A stretch of 64,000 nt of DNA from Micropterus salmoides. Lineage: Eukaryota; Chordata; Actinopteri; Centrarchiformes; Centrarchidae. The notes beneath the pieces are model-generated. The model was not told the DNA's origin, ran no database searches, and was given only the letters and a program-made list of their open reading frames with translations. Below, piece by piece: positions 46,633 to 59,544 of the stretch. The translations under genes and the position numbers were made by a program. The first letter of the stretch is position 1. Each line of letters starts with the position of its first letter. The stretch spans positions 31,126,305 to 31,190,304 of the forward strand of contig NW_024041150.1 in the NCBI RefSeq assembly GCF_014851395.1, written 5' to 3'.

Positions 46633-46667
46633 GGTAACATACTATAACTTTATCATAGTATGTTACC
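46633..46667 (+). promoter_or_regulatory. Splice-site hairpin, copy 2b version
   Basis: GGTAACATACTAT pairs with ATAGTATGTTACC (46655-46667). It is one base shorter than in copies 2 and 3. Confidence 0.6.
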
Positions 46668-47740
46668 TAAATATCTAGTTCCTCTGTGTATATTTAGTAC
46701 ATGTTATTAGTAGAGTGCATAACTTTCACAACTGTAACATAAATGTTGCACACTTGAAAACACCCTAGCTTTCCAGCATAAAATATATTGTAAATGCCAC
46801 TATATTGTTCTTTATTGCATAATATTCCATATTTGCCATATACCATTGAGCAACAAAATCAGCCGGCAATGAAATAATCACTATGATGTTTTGATTGTCT
46901 TCAAAAACAAATTGACCCTTTCTGTTATCTTGTCATTGAGTGTCAGCGATTTGCCATCAAAGTTTTTGGTAGATGTTTCAGTAACAGAACGTCATGGGAA
47001 ATGGAAAATTCAAACACACACATTATATATATATATAAAGTAAGACAGCTGATAAAAAAAGAAATGCCAAAAAACCAAACAGAAATGCCTTTTATGTTTG
47101 ACCTCAAACATAAAAGATATGTTTGAGGTCATTTAGGAAAACAGTGTCCGCATTGCATCGTTTGACCACCAAGAAGTTTAGTCCCACTCGGTTTGTAACT
47201 TGATTACAATTCAAATCAATCATATATTGGAATTCCGGTATCACTTGGTCTTTGAAACTTTTTTCTTTTTATGGTATTATTTAAGCTCACAGGTGATCTC
47301 TACTCAGTAGTTTAACATTGAGACTAATGCGAATGTACAGAAGACAAAAGGATTCATAATAGTGCCAAAACTTAAATAATCCAACTCTCAAAGATGTTGT
47401 GCCTCTATTACAGGTTATTCATTAGGTTTTCAGGCACATTTACAGCATAATTAAGTCTTAAGCAGCACTTTACAAACAAAAAAATCTGATGAACCCCCAC
47501 AGTACCTACCTGTCACAACGCCAAAACAATTTCATGAGGCAGATTAGGATGTGGTGACATTGTGTCTTCATCATCTTGTCTGTCCACTTGTGACCAAAAC
47601 AATTAGAGGAACATTTTAAGGAAAGAACAGTACAGGTGGCCTGTAATTAAAATGATATTCGTAACACAAGAAGCAATAATGTTTGTTTGTTTTAATCTAC
47701 AAAGGTTATTGTTGTAGATTTGTACGGTCAACATAGTTTA
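46668..47740 (+). other. Intron-like flank of copy 2b, ending at the assembly gap
   Basis: It matches 32,875-34,420 of copy 2 but lacks the linker exon segment (about 33,200-33,670). Single-base deletions in homopolymers are frequent although nothing here is coding. Confidence 0.7.
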
Positions 47741-48240
47741 NNNNNNNNNNNNNNNNNNNNNNNNNNNNNNNNNNNNNNNNNNNNNNNNNNNNNNNNNNNN
47801 NNNNNNNNNNNNNNNNNNNNNNNNNNNNNNNNNNNNNNNNNNNNNNNNNNNNNNNNNNNNNNNNNNNNNNNNNNNNNNNNNNNNNNNNNNNNNNNNNNNN
47901 NNNNNNNNNNNNNNNNNNNNNNNNNNNNNNNNNNNNNNNNNNNNNNNNNNNNNNNNNNNNNNNNNNNNNNNNNNNNNNNNNNNNNNNNNNNNNNNNNNNN
48001 NNNNNNNNNNNNNNNNNNNNNNNNNNNNNNNNNNNNNNNNNNNNNNNNNNNNNNNNNNNNNNNNNNNNNNNNNNNNNNNNNNNNNNNNNNNNNNNNNNNN
48101 NNNNNNNNNNNNNNNNNNNNNNNNNNNNNNNNNNNNNNNNNNNNNNNNNNNNNNNNNNNNNNNNNNNNNNNNNNNNNNNNNNNNNNNNNNNNNNNNNNNN
48201 NNNNNNNNNNNNNNNNNNNNNNNNNNNNNNNNNNNNNNNN
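47741..48240. other. Assembly gap, 500 N
   Basis: Exactly 500 N, a conventional placeholder rather than a measured length. The left flank matches the linker-FIIND intron of copy 2 and the right flank matches sequence upstream of copy 2, so the two contigs do not simply continue each other. Confidence 0.99.
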
Positions 48241-50813
48241 GAAAACTGACCTACTGTGATGTTACGAGCAGAACATCACATGTGAACATTGAGTGCATGT
48301 TCAAATTCATGACCAAGTTATCTGGCAACCTGACTTACAAACCTGTTGAGCCTGTTCCCACCGTCATTAACTCTCAAAACACTGGATGCAGAGATTCAAT
48401 ACACTCTGAGATTGAAAATGATGTCATCAGCAGGTGATCACATCCAAAAGGGCCAAGCTATACGAGTGGACTTTCCTTTGGACTGACAGAAAGTTTGTCT
48501 CAATATTCCATGTGTGTAAAATGCAAATCCATCAGTGTAGAACTGTGATTCACAAGTATGTACCTAAGTTTTTGTAAATTAATTTACTGTATTCACCGAT
48601 ATTATTTATTATTAATACATTTATTTATTTTATGAATTTACAAATCTTTTTGTATTTGTGGGAGGAGATTGTGAATCTGTTCACACAAAAAAATTGAGAC
48701 AAAATGATCTCCTTAGTGTTCTTAAATTGTATGGTCACAAACTGTCTGGCACTTTCATTTTACAACTATACAAATACCTGTGTACCTGTCTGCAGTTGTA
48801 CCCACCTACCTTGGGTGTGGCATTTCACTGCAGTCACTCTAGTCAGGTTTCACATTATGTAGATGCGAATCAAATGATGTGAAATACAAGGGTGTCACTT
48901 GTGTAGAAAGACTGTTTAGAAAGTGGTGGGGACATAGGGACACTTAGCTTGCGAGACATTACAATATGCAATATTAGGTTCATGAGAATGACACGAAAAG
49001 ATCCTTAAACAGTGTTTTCATTTTAAAACAAGACAGTGATGTCTCTCATTGAAGGTTTAGGATCCAATAAAAAATGATTTATCTTTGTGTGGAAAAAAAC
49101 ACTAGATTCATACTGATTAAAGCCTCTGTTAAGGTTTTCGTTTACATAAGTGTTGTTTATCCACTCTTACGCCTCAGTGCTTTAGAAAATCTGTATATAC
49201 ACACATATATACGTATATAGCCTATGTCTGTATATATTGGATGTGAAAACACAACGATCTTTCACAAGATGGAAACGATAGGGACAAGTCAGTTTATACC
49301 TAGTTCTTAGAAAATCAAGGCGTTGTCAGTGATAGGCCAATATACAGAAGAAAAAAAACACCAGTCAACATTTAAGGGACTGGCATTTGGACTGTCAGTT
49401 GCTAAGTCCCACCTCCCCCTCGGATCAAAGCGGGTGTCAAGGTTTAGAAGACGAAAGCAGAAATATCTTGTTGGCCACGAAAAAGACAAACAAAACACCA
49501 TAAGAGAAAATCGGGGAACAACATAGCCAGGTAAACTTGTGCTCTCCTCTCCAAGTTTGATGTCAGCAAATAACAATAGCCTACTTAACTGTATCGTTAC
49601 ATGTGTTTGCAGTGAATCTGTCTGTTAACTGGTAACGTTAACTTGGCAGCGCATCTCTTGCTGTGTCTTCCAGCGCTGTGTGTGTGACTTTAAAAAAGTG
49701 AAATACAACTTTTTATTTCGTTTGTTTAACGCCAATGGGCAATGGTGTTTATAAACTGCAGCTCAGGAAAGATAAGCCAGTTTAACTGGAACTGTGGAAA
49801 GTGCGTTTTGTGTTGTGACAACGCAGCTGGTGTGTAGCCATTGTTAAGGATTTGATTTTGGTGGGTCTTAATAGTGACAGGTAGGAAATTATACAGCTAT
49901 TAATTCTGAAATATGTTGTCCAGCTTTATATTGTATGGCTACAGTGATTCTCTCATATTTTATTTGCATACTGTAGGCCTAATCTCTGTTCATCCTACTC
50001 ACACACCAGTAGTGAGCACAGACATCGTATGTAGCCTACACCACCCCCTGCTTCCAATGTGTGTGTTTGCTAAATGAGTGAGTGACATGAGCGACACAGC
50101 TGTTGTATCAGAAGTTAATTTGAGCATGTACCGTGGCCACAGCTGACTCCACGCTGTGTTCGGGCGGAGTGTAATTCAGCCTAAACATCACTTACTGTGA
50201 CAAACTGTTCTCAGGTCAGATCGACGTCAGATAAATAACGATACGTGATACAAATGTTGACTGGCAAGCCGATGTTGGTAACGATGGCAAAGATAGCGGA
50301 ATATAAACGTGATCGATGGTACGAAGCTGTGTCACAGGTTAATCTGGGCGCTCTTCCCTCATACAGTGCGGTGTCACCAAAACCACATCACATATCAATG
50401 GCAGTTTGGGACATCAAGGCTTTACATCATAGGCTACATCATATAGCCTACAAAACCTTTATAGGCCTAAATTAGGGCTGCCCGAATACATTTTCTTCGG
50501 AAGTCGGCGTGGGTGTCTCTGTCTGCGTGTAATTCACAGAGTAGTCAACTAAAACAACAATAACCAAATCTTTGTTTTTAACTTTAATCCCTGCTCAGTC
50601 AGCACACATGCAGGCGTGTTTCACTCTTTTGTGTCTTTTGCATGGGTCATGTGGCACCTTTTCACCTCAGTTAATTTTAATTAAAGTTATAAATTCTTGG
50701 ACTTTAACACAAACCTGCTGTGTGTTGATCTGCTTTGTATGTAAAAAGCAAAATCTACAAACCCTCTGATTTAAAATATGGCTTTCTTTTATTTATAGAT
50801 ATAGTAGCTACAG
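48241..50813 (+). other. Upstream region of copy 3
   Basis: Matches 27,693-30,074. It contains an extra segment at 49,508-49,715 that includes a donor-like CCAG|GTAAAC near 49,530, possibly the end of a 5' UTR exon that block A has lost. No coding exon recognised. Confidence 0.45.
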
Positions 50814-50823
50814 GAAACTGAAA
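50814..50823 (+). promoter_or_regulatory. IRF-type GAAANNGAAA element before the copy 3 start codon
   Basis: GAAACTGAAA, same spacing as in copy 2. Confidence 0.4.
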
Positions 50824-50830
50824 GTCCAAG

Positions 50831-53566
50831 ATGGCCAGCAGACCAGCCCTGTCCACTGCTGGAAGTCGTGGAATTTACGTGGGAAGCGAATTCAGAGATT
50901 CCCTCTCACTCTTGGATTTTCTTTATGCAAATCATTTTGAAGGAGAGTCTTTCCATCCAAAATATCTTGAGCAGACGGAGGAAAACTTTTACCGAGGAGC
51001 CCCGCCTGAATGGTTAAACTTTCACATAAGTGAACAGGCAGAGTCAGATGGCACTGGAAGCCCTTTTATTAAACGAGATGGATATGATACACTTGTGCAT
51101 CAAATTCGCCAAAGAGGAAAACAACGTGAAACAACAACTATTAAACTGTTCCACCAGCCAGGATGTGGGGGAACCACATTGGCCATGCAGGTGTTGGGGA
51201 CTTGCGGAAAACCTTCAGGTGTGCTGCTTTAACAGGCTCAACCTCAAACATTACAGATGTTGCAGAGGAGGTGGTCCACCTTTTCACAGCTGGCAGTCAA
51301 GGCCGCCTGAACACTGTGCTGCTGTTACTGAAGGATGAGCAGAATTTGGATGATCTGCAAGAAAAAATTATGATGAAGATTGCTGAACAGGAGATAGTCA
51401 CCAATATGCCTGTAGTGATTTTCCTCAGCTGTATTAGAAAGGATGCACTTCTACAGAGTGACAATGTTTTCCTACAGGAAGTGCTTTCTGAGTCAGAGAA
51501 GCAAAAGTTTAATGAGAAAAAGGAGGAGCTCAGCAGAAAATACGGTGATAAATCAAAGAAGTTCCATGGCTTTAACATAATACAAACTAATTTCTCCCAG
51601 GCTTACATCAAGGAGGCCTGTGCTGTGTTCAAAACAATCAAGAGAGCAAAACAAATCACAGAAGACCCAGCTTGCTGCCTTCCTGTCCCTGCTGAATGCC
51701 TATGTACCAGGCTCATATCTCCTGGATCTCAGTGCCTGGACTTATTCAAATGTGAAGACTCCATCCATGGAGACCTTTCATTGGAGGACAGAATGAAGCC
51801 CTTTAGTGATCTCATCATCACCTTCCAACAAGATACCAGATCTGAAAAAAGAGTCTGCATGGCTCACCCTATGATAGCAAAGTGTTGCACTGAGATGATG
51901 GCTGAGGCAGGTGTGACCAGAAGTGACACAACAAGAAACCTCCTGACCTGTTTGTGCAGCGATGAGGTTCCTCCATCTTTGCTTGGTTTTGTCAAAGACA
52001 TGTTAACCAAAAGAAGACCAAAACAAATGAAACATGAAGAGAACCCGATCATTAGCACAGATATTAAAGAGGACCCAGAAAGATTTTCTAGACTGATTCT
52101 TGACATTCAAAAGATGGAGGGCAATGACCAGAGTGCATCAGTTTTAAAGGTGGCAACAAAACAATTTGATCAAAATCCATTTTATCCTCAGGCACTTGCT
52201 CGTTTCTATTATATAGAACTAAAAGACTACAATAAGGCAGAAATGTGGGCAAAGCGAGCAAAGGAAAGAGATCCCCAGAATTCATTTGTTGCTGATACAC
52301 TGGGACAAGTCTACAAGAACTGTTTGAAGAACAAAGAGCGTCCTGTCAAACCGAGAGCAATTTTGCAACTGGCCACAAAAGCCATTGAAGCTTTCAAAGA
52401 TGAAGAAGAACTTGCTGAAAATGAACATGGGACAGACATGAAAGAAGATGGCAACACTAAAGTCTCACATACTTTTAACACCAGAGGGCAGTTTGGTTAC
52501 CTGCAGATTTGCAACCTTGTGTTTGACCTACTTGTTCGTCAAAACCAAACCTGGAGAGGAGTTCTCACAAAGAAGGTGTCCATGGGCTCTGTCCTGGGAT
52601 TACTTGGAGACAACAAACTCTAGATTTAACGACCTCATTAACAGTCTCAGAGACGAGGTTGAGAGAAAATGTGCCTTTTTTGACAAATTTCTGACCTACT
52701 CAAAGCCTGACATGAAGAAAGACGATGCCCTGTACATTTCTAGAGACACCTCAGACTGCTACAGGAAGTATGTCGGAGAATCTCCACCAAAACATTTAAA
52801 ACAAAAGGTGCTGATCTCATCCAGAAGCTTAAACAAAACCAGGCAGACACCTCTGCTGGAGTACTCTCATGTCTTGACAGAGAATACACTGAATCAGAGA
52901 TTAAAGAAGTCACTACATGGTGGGAAGAAATTGTTCTATACAAAGATTCGGTAACAGCTCTGGTCAACTACATCTTTTCTCATATCATGCTAATAAATGT
53001 GGGAGCAATATTTCCCTCTAATTGCAAGTTTTTAACTGCATTCAGACAGAAAATGCCACTGACCTCCAAAGACGCACCTGAACTCCACATGTTAGCCCTC
53101 CTCTTGTACTGGCCAACAGACATTGAAGAGAAATGTGTCTTTGACCTTAGTCAGTTAATTCAGTGTATGCGCTGCTCGTATGACCATGCATATAAGACAC
53201 ACTTTCGGTCAAGGTACCTCCGCCCTCTGTTTTCCATTGGAAAAGGTCAAGATATGAACAGAATTGTTCACAGAAAGGTCCTCGAGGGATTGGTTCTTAA
53301 GCAGAATAAGGAAACAATGCAAGACAACTGGAACAATGAGAAGATTTTTAAAGATCCCGAGGTCCAAAAACGCCTTCTCAAAGTTGATGGGGAGGTACGA
53401 AACTACAGAGTCTATGCAACTGTTGGTGGCACAGCGATTAAGGTGGATGCAAACCTGCAAAACAGCCTCTGGAAATCACCCCAAGTTTCCTTTTATCTTG
53501 GATTTACCATCAGAGGTCCTGTAGCCTTTGACATCCAGACACAAACTGAAGAAAAGGGTGAGAAGG
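50831..53566 (+). CDS. samd9l-like: Copy 3 large exon (NTPase, TPR-like, OB-fold), frameshifted
   Basis: Open segments 50831-51232, 51163-52623, then 52448-52954 and 52987-53580 in changing frames. Together they cover the same protein as copy 2, including PGCGGTT. The AAAA tract that is short in copy 2 is complete here (52020-52023). The 51,650-51,725 stretch is read out of frame between a +1 and a -1 indel that cancel. Confidence 0.75.
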
Positions 53567-53601
53567 GTAACATACTATAACTTTATCTATAGTATGTTAC
53601 C
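53566..53601 (+). promoter_or_regulatory. Perfect hairpin over the copy 3 5' splice site
   Basis: Arms 53566-53579 and 53588-53601, identical to those of copy 2, with the same proximal GTGAGA donor nine bases upstream. Confidence 0.75.
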
Positions 53602-54261
53602 TAAATATCTAGTTCCTCTGTGTATATTTAGTACATGTTATTAGTAGAGTGCATAACTTTCACAACTGTAACATAAATGTTGCACACTTGAAAACACCCT
53701 AGCTTTCCAGCATAAAATATATTGTAAATGCCAGTATATGTTCTTTATTGCATAATATTCCATATTTGCCATATACCATTGAGCAACAAAATCAGCCGGC
53801 AATGAAATAATCACTATGATGTGTTGATTGTCTTCAAAAACAAATTGACCCTTTCTGTTATCTTGTCATTGAGTGTCAGCGATTTGCCATCAAAGTTTTT
53901 GGTAGATGGTTCAGTAACAGAACGTCATTGGAAATGGAAAAATTTAAACACACACACACATATATAATATGTGCTCCAAAATTATTAAGTAATACAAACA
54001 CCTTGTAGTCACCTAACATTTTATGTATTTTTAGCTTATTATTTGTTTGCACCTGTTACCTACTAACATAGTGCAACATCATCATAGTAAAACATAACAT
54101 GTTGTGCTTCAGCAGCTAAACTTGTTTAAATATTGCATTTTAAAAAGACTCTTCACCGAAAAAGGCCGTGGATTATCAGGAGTTTACCTGTATATGAAAT
54201 GTGCTTTACAAATAAAATAGTCTTGACTAATGATATCCCATTCCATTGTACTTTGTGGCAG

Positions 54262-54348
54262 TAAAGGCATTGGAGCTACGTGGCGGTAGTATCTCAAACT
54301 CTGAGCAAATAAAACCAGAACTGTCTGCCTGGACAGATATCACTGGAG
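54262..54348 (+). CDS. samd9l-like: Copy 3 linker exon
   Basis: 87 bases, same phase and product as 33539-33625. Confidence 0.7.
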
Positions 54349-54423
54349 GTAAGTACAGTAAGAATTAAATGTATTTTTTGGAAATTTCAGTAACAGAACG
54401 TCATGGGAAATGGAAAAATTGAA

Positions 54424-54429
<6 letters not shown>

Positions 54430-54480
<51 letters not shown>
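54430..54480. repeat. (CA)n(TA)n microsatellite left of the Tc1 fragment
   Basis: A short CA run then about 20 TA units, abutting the truncated end of the Tc1-like element. Confidence 0.9.
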
Positions 54481-54483
<3 letters not shown>

Positions 54484-54484
54484 T

Positions 54485-55490
<1,006 letters not shown>

Positions 55491-57619
55491 TATGACAGCT
55501 GATAAAAAAGAAATGCCAAAAAAACAAACAGAAATGCCTTTTATGTTTGACCTCAAACATAAAAAGATATGTTTGAGGTCATTTAGGAAAACAGTGTCCG
55601 CATTGCATCGTTTGACCACCAGAGAAGTTTAGTCCCACTCGGTTCGTAACTTGATTACAATTCAAAATCAATCAATATATTGGAATTCCGGTATCACTCG
55701 GTCTTTCTGAAACTTTTTTCTTTTTATGTTATTATTTAAGCTCACAGGTGATCTCTACTCAGTAGTTTAACATTGAGACTAATGCGAATGTACAGGAAGA
55801 CAAAAGGGATTCATAATAGTGCCAAAACTTAAAATAATCCAACTCTGCAATTCTACAAAGATGTTGTGCCTCTATTACATCATCATTTAGGTTTTCAGGC
55901 ACATTTACAGCATAATTAAGTCTTAAGCAGCACTTTACAACCAAAAAAATCTGATGAACCCCCACAGTACTCTACCTGTCACAACATCATCTTGTCTGTC
56001 CACTTGTGACCAAAACAATTAGAGGAACATTTTAAGGAAAGAACAGGTGGCCTCTAATTAAAATGATATTCGTAACACAAGAAGCAATAATGTTTGTTTG
56101 TTTTAATCTACAAAGGTTATTGTTGTAGATTTGTACGGTCAACATAGTTCATACTAGAATGTAGGTGAAATATTTAGATTTTGTCCTTGTGAAACGTGTG
56201 TCCTCCACTTTAACCTGTCGTGTAAAATAGTAAATTGTACATAACAATTATGATATTTACCAGTTAAGAAAAAACATTTCATTCAGATGAAGGAGCATCT
56301 TAACTAAACTTAACATCCAGGAGAATACTGATTGTTAAACATTCTTACTATAAGAAAATATATAAGAAAGTTATAAGAACATGGGATCATATTACAAACA
56401 GTAAAACACAGAGTAATGTAAATTAGGCACAAGGAGAGGCAGTTAACAATGGCATGCAATACTTCTTTTGTCCGCTGGGGGGGACACTGGTTCCATGAGA
56501 GGACCTGGGAATCCTCTGACCTATCTACTTATAGTTATCTCAATCTTTGGGTCATGAGCAAAAGATGGTTATTTAACACATGACAATATTTGTGTACCAT
56601 ATCATTTATAAAGAAAGTATATAAAGGTGCTTGGAACAAAGCATTAGTTACAACTTAAATTAAATGCAGGAATAACGGTGAGCATTGAAGATTAAAGAGC
56701 ACTGCAAAATTAACTTATTTATGGTTTCTTCTTTTCAACACAGTTTCTAACAAGAACACGGTAATAGAAATACTCAAATATAAGTGTCAGGCCACTAAGT
56801 AACTTACAGATCATTTAATTCAAACAAGGTAATAATAAGGTTTATGAGGAGACCACATTTATTTGTCTACAAAGGAATTTGAGGCTGTTCCTTTCCTGGC
56901 ATCTGGCTTTCCTCACTAGTTTCACAACTGGGTGTGAATAGTGAGAGGGTTCTTTGATGTTTCGAGGTAACTAGCTTTTCTTATCAGTTTCAGCGTGAAA
57001 ATGGGAGGGCAGCCTTTGTGTGTGTTGGATGTGTGATGCAGTCAGAGTTTGTTTAGTTTATGGTCACTGAGGTCCTCACAGCCTGGTTCAGGTTGAGGTT
57101 AGTTCTGGACAAGGTAAATATTGTCATTTTAATAGTCATGCATAGTCTGTTATCTCAACTTCACCGGAGGTGGTAGGTGTTATGGTCAAAACTGCCCAAA
57201 CAGCACTTGTGAGTGAAGCAAACCTTTCACCCCCTCCTTTGGGCTACTTCAGCTGTCTGTTGAGGCTCGATATCTCAACCCCCCGTCTTGTTAGGTTAGG
57301 TTGGGTTAGGTTAACTTTATTGTCCCCAAGGGGAAATTCCGCTTGGGCACTGTGCAGAGTTGCTTCACAAAAACATCACAAAAGGAATCACACATCACAA
57401 AACACATCAACAAGAACCTGAGAAGTATTGACATGTTGTACTTCACAAGAAGAAAATATAAACACAGAAGAAAAAGGACATTGTTGACAACACAGTCCCA
57501 TGGATTAATGTGCTAGTGTGGTTGTTGTGGCACATTGCTCCATTGCACTAAAGTTTGTGTAAAGTAAAAAGGTACTTTTAACCAGTTTTATCCCATCGAC
57601 TTGTCTGAGCTTTTAAAAA

Positions 57620-58740
57620 CAGTACCACAAATGAGTGTCCTCCAGCCCACTTGATGTAATACCTACAAAGTTTTTAGTGAAAGTAATGGATTTTGTTGGG
57701 CCCCATTTGATCTCTGTTTTCAACAGCTCCCTATCTACTGGTTGTGTCCCTGATTATTTTAAAATGGCTTGCGTGAACCCACTTTTAAAGAAACCTGGTT
57801 TAGATCCCTCCCTCCCACAAAATTTTAGACCAATTTCAAAACTGCCTTTTATTGTAAAGATTTTAGAAAGAATTGTGTCCAAACAGCTGCTCACTGTACT
57901 GGAAAATAACACATTATTTGAAAAGTTATAATCTGGTTTCAGGAAGTACCACAGCACTGTGACTGCCCTGCTTAAAGTCACCAATGACCTTTTAATACTG
58001 ATGAAGGTGTGTTCTCAGTCCTGGTACTCCTGGACCTTAGCGCTGCTTTTGACACCATTGATCACAACATCATGTTAGACAGACTGAGGCACTGGGTGGG
58101 GATCTCTGGTACTGCCCTAGAATGGCTTTCATCCTACCTGTCAAATAGGTTAATAAGTTTTGCGTGTCTGTAAACAACTATGTCTCCTCGTTCTGTCCAG
58201 TTAAATATGGTGTGCCTCAGGGGTCGGTCTTAGGACCCATTTTGTTTTCCTTGTATCTGCTTCTCCTTGGACATATTATCCATAAACATGGCATTTCTTT
58301 TCATATTTATGCTGATGACACACAAATATACTTGCCCGTCAGATCCACAGATCCTGGAATGCTGAGTTCAAACAACTGCCTTTGTGAAGTTAAAAAATGG
58401 ATGTCAAATAATTTCCTCCAGCTGAACTCAGACAAAACAGAAATCCTGGTCATCGGGTCTCAGCAGATGGCAAATCAAATACTGCCATCTGCTGGTTCGC
58501 TAGTAAATCACATTTAGCCTGTGGCAAAGAACCTTGGTGTTTGGTTTGATGGTAATTTAAATTTCGAGCAGCACACCACAAAGCTTGTTCAATCAACTTA
58601 GAAATATAGCAAAAATTCGATCTATGTTAACTTTTAAGGACACCGAGACCATTTTACATGCCTTCATCTCATCACGCCTGGATTATTGCAACAGCCTTTT
58701 CACCTATTTAACCCAAAAATCTATTGATCTATATTTCTGC
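57620..58740 (+). mobile_element. L2/CR1-type LINE fragment, block B twin
   Basis: Same broken frames as 35,890-37,008, including PQGSVLGPILFSLY and YADDTQIY. Confidence 0.85.
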
Positions 58741-59371
58741 TCTGAGTCTTCTTCGAACAGTGTGGAGGTCGTTGGTGATGTCACTTACTGATGTTTTGGG
58801 GGTTTTCTTCACAGCTCTCACGATATTTCTGTCATCAACTACTGTTGTTTTCCTTTGCCGACCTGTTCGACGTCTGTTGCTCAGTACACCAGTAGTTTCT
58901 TTCTTTTTCAGGACGTGAGCAAATTGTTGTGCTTCTTACGCCCAACGTTTGTCCACTGGCTCTTGTCGATTTTCCTTCTTTTCTCAGCTTGACAATGGCT
59001 TGCTTTTCTCCCACAGACAGCTCTCTGGTGTTCATGTTGGTTTATCCTCTTTAACAGGAAATGCAGTCTTTATAGGTTTGAACCAAGGATGGAAACTTAG
59101 ACTAGTCATGTTCTAAGTTTGGACAATCAACCTAAAAGGCAACACCTGGGCAACAAGAAAAATCTGTCAGTCATATGTTCCAATAGTTTTGCTCACTTGC
59201 AAAATGAGTGGGTTCAAACAAAGGGTGGTATGTCCTGATTTGTTTAACATATCTAGCTATGAATATCAGGAAATGAGAGATGAAATTGTGAACTCTGGTC
59301 TCATACTCACCTTTTGAACAAAAACAAAGGAATTTGCCTCACTGTTCCAACACTTTTGCAGGGACTTTTGA
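58741..59371 (-). mobile_element. Tc1/mariner N-terminal fragment, block B twin
   Basis: Same as 37,010-37,640, with MNTRELSVGEKQAIVKLRKE at 59035 on the minus strand. Confidence 0.8.
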
Positions 59372-59544
59372 GTTTGGACCCTAGACATCCAAAACAGGCA
59401 ACTAGGAGTGGGGCAATTCATCTACGTAATCAGCGTCATTGACTATGAAAATATGTCGATTTGCATAAAGTACATCACATTGAAGTGGTGACAGAGAATG
59501 TTCAAAAGTAATGATTTTACTGTTTACCAATGTGTCTTAACAAG

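Larger units (their letters stand above)
43916..46667 (+). pseudogene. samd9l-like: Copy 2b: truncated SAMD9L-like copy without start, NTPase or linker exon
   Basis: The left part (43,916-44,300) matches the upstream flank of copy 2 (29,615-29,925). The gene-derived part resumes at about 45,053 (matching 31,238 of copy 2, after the NTPase) and runs through the TPR-like and OB-fold parts to the donor hairpin. The start codon and NTPase are missing. There are many single-base losses, an in-frame TAA near 45,296 and several frameshifts. Diagnostic differences match copy 1 in places (45,190-45,450, around 46,270 and 46,540) and copies 2/3 elsewhere, so it is a mosaic. Density of single-base deletions rises towards the contig end at 47,740, so some are probably consensus errors. 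Confidence 0.8.

Noticed and set aside
47720..48259. A 179-codon ORF across the N gap
   Set aside because: It is made of undetermined bases.
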